Part shown: positions 15,975 through 20,560 of the stretch, piece by piece
Layout: the number at the start of each line of letters is the position of its first letter
Numbering within the stretch: position 1 is the first letter of the stretch
DNA from: Campylobacterales bacterium
GTDB lineage: Bacteria > Campylobacterota > Campylobacteria > Campylobacterales > Arcobacteraceae
Assembly: GCA_027064245.1 (NCBI GenBank)
Contig: JAMOPZ010000033.1
Location: 1-20,560 of the forward strand
Reading direction: 5' to 3'
DNA length: 20,560 nucleotides
Program-made: the position numbers and the translations under genes
The notes under the pieces: model-generated
The model's database searches: none
Told to the model about the DNA's origin: nothing
Seen by the model: the letters and a program-made list of their open reading frames with translations, nothing else

Positions 15975-16558
15975 TTTACTACACTCCCTGCTTTTATAAA
16001 GCTATTGTTTGTAATAGTTATATACTCTTTTGTAGTTGCATTACTACCTACAAAACTGTTTTGTTCTACTACTACACCACCATTGATAATTGTACCTGTG
16101 CTTATATGGCAATGATTTTCTATTGTTGTATCATGTTCTACAAGAGATTTGGTATTTATTATACAATTTTTTCCAATTTTTGTATTTGCATTTACTAAAG
16201 CTTGATGCAAAATAACTGTACCCTCTTCCATAGTAGAATATTTAGATACATAAGCCAATGGAGATATAATAGTTGGTAGTGTATATCCTATAGATTTAAT
16301 CAAATCAAATAATTTCACTCTTAAACTATTTGATTTGATTTGTCCTACTGTTACTATTGCATATTTATAAGTTTCATATAGCTCTTCTAAATCATCATCA
16401 CATGCTATCACTTCATAGTCCAAAACTTTTGTACCTATTAACTCTTTTTTATCTATAATTCCAGCTATTTTAAATCTATCTTCTTGTTCAATTACATCAA
16501 TCACACTGTGACAATGTCCACCACCACCGATTAAAAGTATCTCAGGTTTATTTTGCAT
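15971..16558 (-). CDS. PglD/NeuD-like sugar acetyltransferase (LegH position)
   Basis: This 195-residue protein has the two-part structure of PglD and NeuD. An N-terminal Rossmann-like domain binds the sugar nucleotide (LLIGGGGHCHSVIDVI, 8-23). A C-terminal left-handed beta-helix of hexapeptide repeats follows (from about 95), including VEHDTTIENHCHISTG with the candidate general-base histidine at 142 and the AcCoA-pocket GTIINGGVVV. It probably N-acetylates the C4 amino group added by LegC, as LegH does in C. jejuni; O-acetylation of a finished acid, as NeuD does, is the alternative. Its ATG directly follows the legC TAG, and its stop overlaps legI, so it lies in the core of the legionaminic block. 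Confidence 0.85.
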   Translation of the reverse strand: MQNKPEILLIGGGGHCHSVIDVIEQEDRFKIAGIIDKKELIGTKVLDYEVIACDDDLEELYETYKYAIVTVGQIKSNSLRVKLFDLIKSIGYTLPTIISPLAYVSKYSTMEEGTVILHQALVNANTKIGKNCIINTKSLVEHDTTIENHCHISTGTIINGGVVVEQNSFVGSNATTKEYITITNNSFIKAGSVVK

Positions 16559-17701
16559 CTACAGTACCACACTACTTGTAATATTTACTACTCTTTCTTC
16601 TAAGTATTTTGAATTGCTAAGATCTGCAGACTGGGCATCTTTAAATATCTCTAATTCATTCATTAGTTTCCAAACAGGTCTTGTCATTACACCATTTTTA
16701 TTTGTATATTCTAAGAACTCACCCCTTATAGTTTTATCTTTTAAAATTACAGCTTGTAACCAATAATTTGATTTTGAATCTTTTGGTTCTTTTATAAAGT
16801 CTATATCTTCACATGAACTAAAAAATTCTTCATACTTAGAAGCTAAATCTCTTTTGTTTGCTACAAATTTATCTAACTGTTCCATCTGAGCTACTAAAAG
16901 TGTTGCATTTAAGTTTGGCATACGATAGTTGTATCCTATCATATCGTGTCTATATTCATAAGGGTGTGGTATTTTTGCAGTTGTTGTAAGATGCTTTGCT
17001 TTTTTTGCTAACTCTTCATCATCTGTAACGATTACTCCTCCACCACCACTAGTAATAATCTTATTTCCATTAAAACTAAAAGCTCCTAATTTTCCAAAAG
17101 TTCCAGTATGTTTGTCTTTATAGTAGCTTCCTAGACTTTCAGCAGCATCTTCAACCAATTCCACATGCCATTTTTTACAAATATCTTTTATCTCATCAAT
17201 CCTACATGGGTGACCAAAAGTGTGCATAGGTACACAAGCTTTGATTATATTTTTTGTTGTTTTATTTATACATTTATTATCTTCTAGTTCACAGTTATTT
17301 TCTAAAAATTCTTTTAAAGACTTAGGACTTAATCCCATAGTATCCAAATCTACATCTATAAATATAGGCTTTGCACCACAATAATCAATTGCATTACAAG
17401 TTGCTATAAAAGTAAGTGGTTGAGTTATCACTTCATCATCTTTTTGTATACCTGAAAGCAATAATGATATATGTAATGCACTTGTGCCATTTACAGTAGC
17501 AATTGCATATTTACTACCAACATATACGGCAAATTGTTCTTCAAACATATCTACATATTTACCCACACTTGATACAAATGTAGAATCTATACAATCATTT
17601 AGATACTTTTTTTCATTTCCTATAAATCTAGGCTCATGAAGAGGTATAAAATCAGTTGTATTGTAGATATTTTGTATAAAGTTAACTATTTTTTTATACA
17701 T
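16559..17701 (-). CDS. legC: LegC-type aminotransferase for legionaminic acid synthesis
   Basis: LegC transfers an amino group to C4 of the 4-keto-6-deoxy-GlcNAc nucleotide. The 380-residue protein is a DegT-family member with the extended N-terminal segment seen in LegC (FIPLHEPRFIGNEKKYL, 18-34). Next come TVNGTSALH (69-77), TQPLTFIATCNAI (93-105), VEDAAESLGS with PLP aspartate 185, and FSFNGNKIITSGGGG with the aldimine lysine at 214. The pocket has SGGGG where many relatives have TGEGG. The protein ends RVVNITSSVVL, corresponding to the usual NLPSS end. The ATG at 17701-17699 lies 11 bases after the SDR stop, with only a weak ribosome site. Position before the acetyltransferase and synthase matches the C. 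jejuni legC-legH order. Confidence 0.9.
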   Translation of the reverse strand: MYKKIVNFIQNIYNTTDFIPLHEPRFIGNEKKYLNDCIDSTFVSSVGKYVDMFEEQFAVYVGSKYAIATVNGTSALHISLLLSGIQKDDEVITQPLTFIATCNAIDYCGAKPIFIDVDLDTMGLSPKSLKEFLENNCELEDNKCINKTTKNIIKACVPMHTFGHPCRIDEIKDICKKWHVELVEDAAESLGSYYKDKHTGTFGKLGAFSFNGNKIITSGGGGVIVTDDEELAKKAKHLTTTAKIPHPYEYRHDMIGYNYRMPNLNATLLVAQMEQLDKFVANKRDLASKYEEFFSSCEDIDFIKEPKDSKSNYWLQAVILKDKTIRGEFLEYTNKNGVMTRPVWKLMNELEIFKDAQSADLSNSKYLEERVVNITSSVVL

Positions 17702-17712
17702 TTGTAAAATCT

Positions 17713-18687
17713 CTAAATATTTTTATATTTAGAATCATCAGGATTATCTATAAATCCATCCTGAATAACCTGAATAAAGTCTCCAATACCATCAGAAACT
17801 GTTTTCGTAATCTTAAATCCTAATTCTTTTTTTATTTTTTCAAAAGACACTCTGTAATCTCTTGGATCTTCATTCTTCTTTACATACTTAATTTTTGCAT
17901 CTGGTAATTGTTTTAAAATTTCATCAACTATCATCTGTTTTTGATAATTTTCATTTGTATCTCCAACATTAAATACATTAAAAGCAACCTTATGAGCATC
18001 AGCATCAAAAATAGCCAACACACCCCTTGAAAGATCAACAACATGACAATATGGTCGCCAAAACTGTTCACCAAACACCACTAATTCTCTTCCAAGTGCT
18101 AACTCTTTTGTAAACTCATTAACTGTTAAATCAAATCTAATCCTTGGAGAAAGTCCATAAACAGTTGAAAATCTCAAACATGTTGGTTTTGCAATGTTAG
18201 TTTTATCTTGAGATAACAAGTATTGTTCAAACTCTACTTTTGTCTCTGCATATAGAGAAACTGGTCTTAATTCAGAAGTTTCATCCACATAAGCACTTGA
18301 ATCCTCCATCTTTCCATAATTACTACATGTTGAAGCAAAAACAAACTTTTTTATACCCATTTCATTTGCAACTTCATATGTTAGTTTAGCACCATTTAAA
18401 TTTATATCTTTTGTTAATTCTGGATTAATAGCACAAGCAGGATCCCCAACAATTGAAGCTAAATGTGCAACATATTCAATACCTTGCATAGCAGTTACTA
18501 AATCATTTCTATTTCTAATATCACCTTTGATAAATTCAAAATTATCATTATTTAACAACTCTACTATCGCTTCACCACCAAAAGAAAGGTTATCAATAAC
18601 TCTAACTTTATACCCATCATCTAATAATAATTTTACTAAAACACTTCCAATATAACCAGCTCCACCAGTTACTAATACTTTTTTCAT
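17713..18687 (-). CDS. Extended SDR, NAD-dependent sugar epimerase/dehydratase family
   Basis: The 324-residue protein is an extended short-chain dehydrogenase acting on a nucleotide sugar. It has VLVTGGAGYIGS (4-15) for NAD, AHLASIVGDPAC (74-85), FASTCSNYGK (117-126) and the catalytic YAETK (Tyr146, Lys150), then WRPYCHVVDLSRG near the sugar site. Where 4,6-dehydratases carry S-T-D-E or S-T-D-K, this one has S-T-C-S, which points to an epimerase or reductase. This matters because the gene sits where legB lies in the C. jejuni locus. The ATG at 18687-18685 overlaps the stop of the upstream oxidase (ATGA) and has an AGGAG site 6 bases upstream. The substrate is unknown. Confidence 0.8.
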   Translation of the reverse strand: MKKVLVTGGAGYIGSVLVKLLLDDGYKVRVIDNLSFGGEAIVELLNNDNFEFIKGDIRNRNDLVTAMQGIEYVAHLASIVGDPACAINPELTKDINLNGAKLTYEVANEMGIKKFVFASTCSNYGKMEDSSAYVDETSELRPVSLYAETKVEFEQYLLSQDKTNIAKPTCLRFSTVYGLSPRIRFDLTVNEFTKELALGRELVVFGEQFWRPYCHVVDLSRGVLAIFDADAHKVAFNVFNVGDTNENYQKQMIVDEILKQLPDAKIKYVKKNEDPRDYRVSFEKIKKELGFKITKTVSDGIGDFIQVIQDGFIDNPDDSKYKNI

Positions 18688-19850
18688 ATATCACTCCTAT
18701 TTTTACTTATTTCTTCAACAATATATTTTGCAAAAGCAAAACTACATGTAAATGCCGGACTTACAGCATTTAGTATATGAGTTGAATTTTTTGTATGTTC
18801 TACTACAAAATCTTGAATTAATTCATTTTTTTTTGTATCAAGTAATTGAGATCTAATTCCTGCTGGTATAGGCCTAAAATCATTCCCAATTTTATAAACC
18901 ATATCCTTTGCTTTTTGTATAAATACTTTTGTATTATAATTTTTTACTTCACTTAATGCTAATGTTCTAAAATTAAATGAATTTAGCACAAAAAGTTTAA
19001 CTTCATAGTATAATATTTCAACCATTTCAAAGAGGTTAAAATGACAAAAACCTTGATAATTTTCTCTCCAAAAAGCTGGTATTGCAGTAGGTCCTATCTT
19101 TATACTTCCATCAACTGTTATAGTATAGTGAACTCCTAAAAAAGGATTTTCCAAATTTGGAACTGGATATATATTGGTTTTTATGTCATTTTTATTCTCC
19201 ATATATTTTAAATATATCCCTTTAAATGGTAACATTGTGTAATTTTTTGCTAAACCAAACCGCTTTGCTATCTTATCAGCATAAGCACCAGCAGAATTAA
19301 TTAAATATTTATAGTCAATATTAGATTTTTCAAAGCTTGTATTAAAATAAAATTCTACACCTTTAGTTTTTAAAATATCTTTTAGTTTCATACAAACTTC
19401 TATGGGATTAATACTTGCGGTTGTTGGTGAAAAAAGAGCTTTTTTATAAGTTTTTATATTCGAATCAATTTGTTTAAGTTCTTCTTCATCTATAATATAT
19501 GTATTTACACCATTTATTTGTGCCCTTTTTTGAAGTTCATAAATCCCTTCTAGTTCATCTATATTTTTTGCAACAACTACTTTTTTTGTTTCATTAACAA
19601 AAATATTATTAGAAATACAAAAATCTTTCATTTTCTTATTGCCATCAACAGTAAATTTTGCTTTTAAACTATCTTCACTATAATAAAATCCAGCATGCAA
19701 AACACCACTATTTCTACCACTTGCATGTCTAGCAACATCATTTTCTTTTTCCACAATAGCAATTTTAAGTAATTTATTTTTTAATTTAAGCTCATATGCT
19801 ATGGTCATACCTATAATACCAGAACCAACAATCAAGTAATCATATTTCAT
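18684..19850 (-). CDS. LhgO-like FAD-dependent 2-hydroxyacid oxidase (DAO family)
   Basis: This 388-residue flavoprotein resembles L-2-hydroxyglutarate oxidase/dehydrogenase. It starts with DYLIVGSGIIGMTIAYEL (4-21) for FAD, followed by EKENDVARHASGRNSGVLHA (34-53), the family's flavin-contacting region (ARH-S-G-NSG-H-G). It later has PTTASINPIEVC, LINSAGAYADKIA and a C-terminal PAGIRSQLL with HILNAVSPAFTCSFAFA. The usual job is oxidation of L-2-hydroxyglutarate to 2-oxoglutarate at the membrane, feeding electrons to the quinone pool. Why it sits between galU and a sugar SDR is unclear. It may act on a hydroxy acid substituent or sugar acid of the glycan, or may be a passenger. The ATG at 19850-19848 is 2 bases after the galU stop. 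Confidence 0.8.
   Translation of the reverse strand: MKYDYLIVGSGIIGMTIAYELKLKNKLLKIAIVEKENDVARHASGRNSGVLHAGFYYSEDSLKAKFTVDGNKKMKDFCISNNIFVNETKKVVVAKNIDELEGIYELQKRAQINGVNTYIIDEEELKQIDSNIKTYKKALFSPTTASINPIEVCMKLKDILKTKGVEFYFNTSFEKSNIDYKYLINSAGAYADKIAKRFGLAKNYTMLPFKGIYLKYMENKNDIKTNIYPVPNLENPFLGVHYTITVDGSIKIGPTAIPAFWRENYQGFCHFNLFEMVEILYYEVKLFVLNSFNFRTLALSEVKNYNTKVFIQKAKDMVYKIGNDFRPIPAGIRSQLLDTKKNELIQDFVVEHTKNSTHILNAVSPAFTCSFAFAKYIVEEISKNRSDI
18694..18698 (-). promoter_or_regulatory. Strong ribosome binding site of the SDR gene
   Basis: AGGAG on the minus strand, 6 bases before the ATG at 18687-18685, lies inside the end of the upstream oxidase gene. It is one of the best ribosome sites in the window, in contrast to the weak sites of genes further down such as ptmE. 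Confidence 0.6.
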
Positions 19851-19852
19851 AA

Positions 19853-20560
19853 TTAATTTTTACACTTATCTTTATAAAAATAGTTAGTAGCCTCCACAAA
19901 CCCATCTACACTTCCACAGTCAAAGCGTTTTCCTTTGAATTTATAAGCTATAACCTTACCTTGCTTAGCTAATTCAAGCAGGGCATCTGTTATCTGTATC
20001 TCTCCACCTTTTCCAGGTTTTGTCTCTTTTAGTATCTCAAATATATCTGGAGTTAAAATATATCTGCCTATGATGGCTAGATTTGATGGTGCATCTTTCG
20101 ATTCTGGTTTTTCAACCATATCATCTACCCTCATAATATTGTCGCTTATCATATCACCAGCAACTATGCCATATTTATTTGTATCTTTTTTATCTATCTC
20201 TTCAACCGCAACAATGCAACACTGATACTCATCATAAACTTTCACCATTTGAGATAAAACTCCATCATTGTCACTATTGTCACATAAATCATCTGCTAAA
20301 ATTACTGCAAAAGGTTCATCTCCTATAAGAATCTTACCTGTAAGTATCGCATCACCTAGACCTTTCATCTCTTGTTGTCTAGTGTAACTAAAAGCACAGC
20401 TTTTCACTATGTCTTTTATACCTACCATCAAAGCTTCTTTTGAACTTCCAGCTATCTGATTTTCAAGCTCATACGACCTATCAAAATGGTCTTCTATGGC
20501 TCTTTTTCCACGACCTGTAACTATAGCCATAGTTTCACATCCAGAAGCTATAGCCTCTTC
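19853..20560 (-). CDS. galU: GalU, UTP-glucose-1-phosphate uridylyltransferase (partial, runs off right edge)
   Basis: GalU makes UDP-glucose from UTP and glucose-1-phosphate and supplies surface polysaccharide pathways. The frame is open to the window edge: before the internal Met at 20530 the codons read EEAIASGCET, continuing into AIVTGRGKRAIEDHFD, the conserved GalU N-terminal third, so the true start is beyond the window. Also present are KGLGDAILTG, PFAVILADDL for the catalytic acidic region, DDMVEKP, IIGRYILTPDIFEIL and the C-terminal FDCGSVDGFVEATNYF. All visible family blocks are intact. The TAA stop at 19855-19853 is 2 bases before the oxidase start, so galU appears to head or join the same transcript. 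Confidence 0.93.
   Translation of the reverse strand, partial: EEAIASGCETMAIVTGRGKRAIEDHFDRSYELENQIAGSSKEALMVGIKDIVKSCAFSYTRQQEMKGLGDAILTGKILIGDEPFAVILADDLCDNSDNDGVLSQMVKVYDEYQCCIVAVEEIDKKDTNKYGIVAGDMISDNIMRVDDMVEKPESKDAPSNLAIIGRYILTPDIFEILKETKPGKGGEIQITDALLELAKQGKVIAYKFKGKRFDCGSVDGFVEATNYFYKDKCKN

Noticed and set aside
14983..16115. Plus-strand open frames opposite the legI and acetyltransferase genes
   Set aside because: The opposite strand encodes well-recognised enzymes with intact catalytic motifs; these frames are by-products of AT-rich codon use.
20528..20530. ATG as the start of galU
   Set aside because: The frame continues upstream to the window edge with typical GalU sequence, so this Met is internal.

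Overview
The window is one dense, unidirectional stretch of surface-glycan genes. All twenty genes I can support lie on the minus strand, so transcription runs from the right edge to the left. Gaps are at most 27 bases, and many neighbours overlap by 4 bases (ATGA) or 8 bases. A gene is cut at each edge: galU on the right, pseF on the left. I see no rRNA, tRNA, CRISPR array, insertion sequence, terminator or non-coding stretch over 300 bases. The low GC content, the gene order close to the Campylobacter legionaminic acid locus, and a PglK-type flippase point to a Campylobacterota (Epsilonproteobacteria) member, perhaps a Sulfurimonas- or Arcobacter-like lineage. I cannot name the species.

In transcription order the layout is as follows. 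(1) 20560-17713: galU (partial), an LhgO-like FAD oxidase and an extended SDR epimerase. (2) 17701-12734: a legionaminic-acid-type block of legC aminotransferase, a NeuD/PglD-like acetyltransferase, the NeuB-type synthase legI, the NeuC-type hydrolysing 2-epimerase legG, and a CBS-linked nucleotidyltransferase (ptmE). (3) 12723-7305: an accessory cassette of a GMC oxidoreductase, a FemAB/GNAT-like protein, a GT-B-like putative glycosyltransferase, a SAM methyltransferase and a short divergent DegT-fold protein. Most of this cassette is clearly more AT-rich than its flanks. (4) 7277-4238: a KdnA-like aminotransferase, a NeuA/LegF-type CMP-nonulosonate synthetase, and a second GT-B-like protein paralogous to the one in the cassette. 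(5) 4248-2548: a PglK-like ABC flippase. (6) 2555-1: the start of the pseudaminic acid pathway, pseB, pseC and a partial pseF.

Together the genes look able to make two nonulosonic acids, a legionaminic-type and a pseudaminic acid. They would also modify sugars by oxidation, transamination, methylation and acylation, transfer them to a lipid-linked glycan through two related transferases, and flip that glycan with an ABC transporter. The best candidates for something undescribed are the two paralogous transferases, which carry HP and Ser/Thr motifs like those of bacterial sialyltransferases, and the set of GMC oxidase, KdnA-like aminotransferase and CMP-ulosonate synthetase. That set could make an amino-modified ulosonic acid. 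Both ideas are inferences from motifs and neighbourhood.
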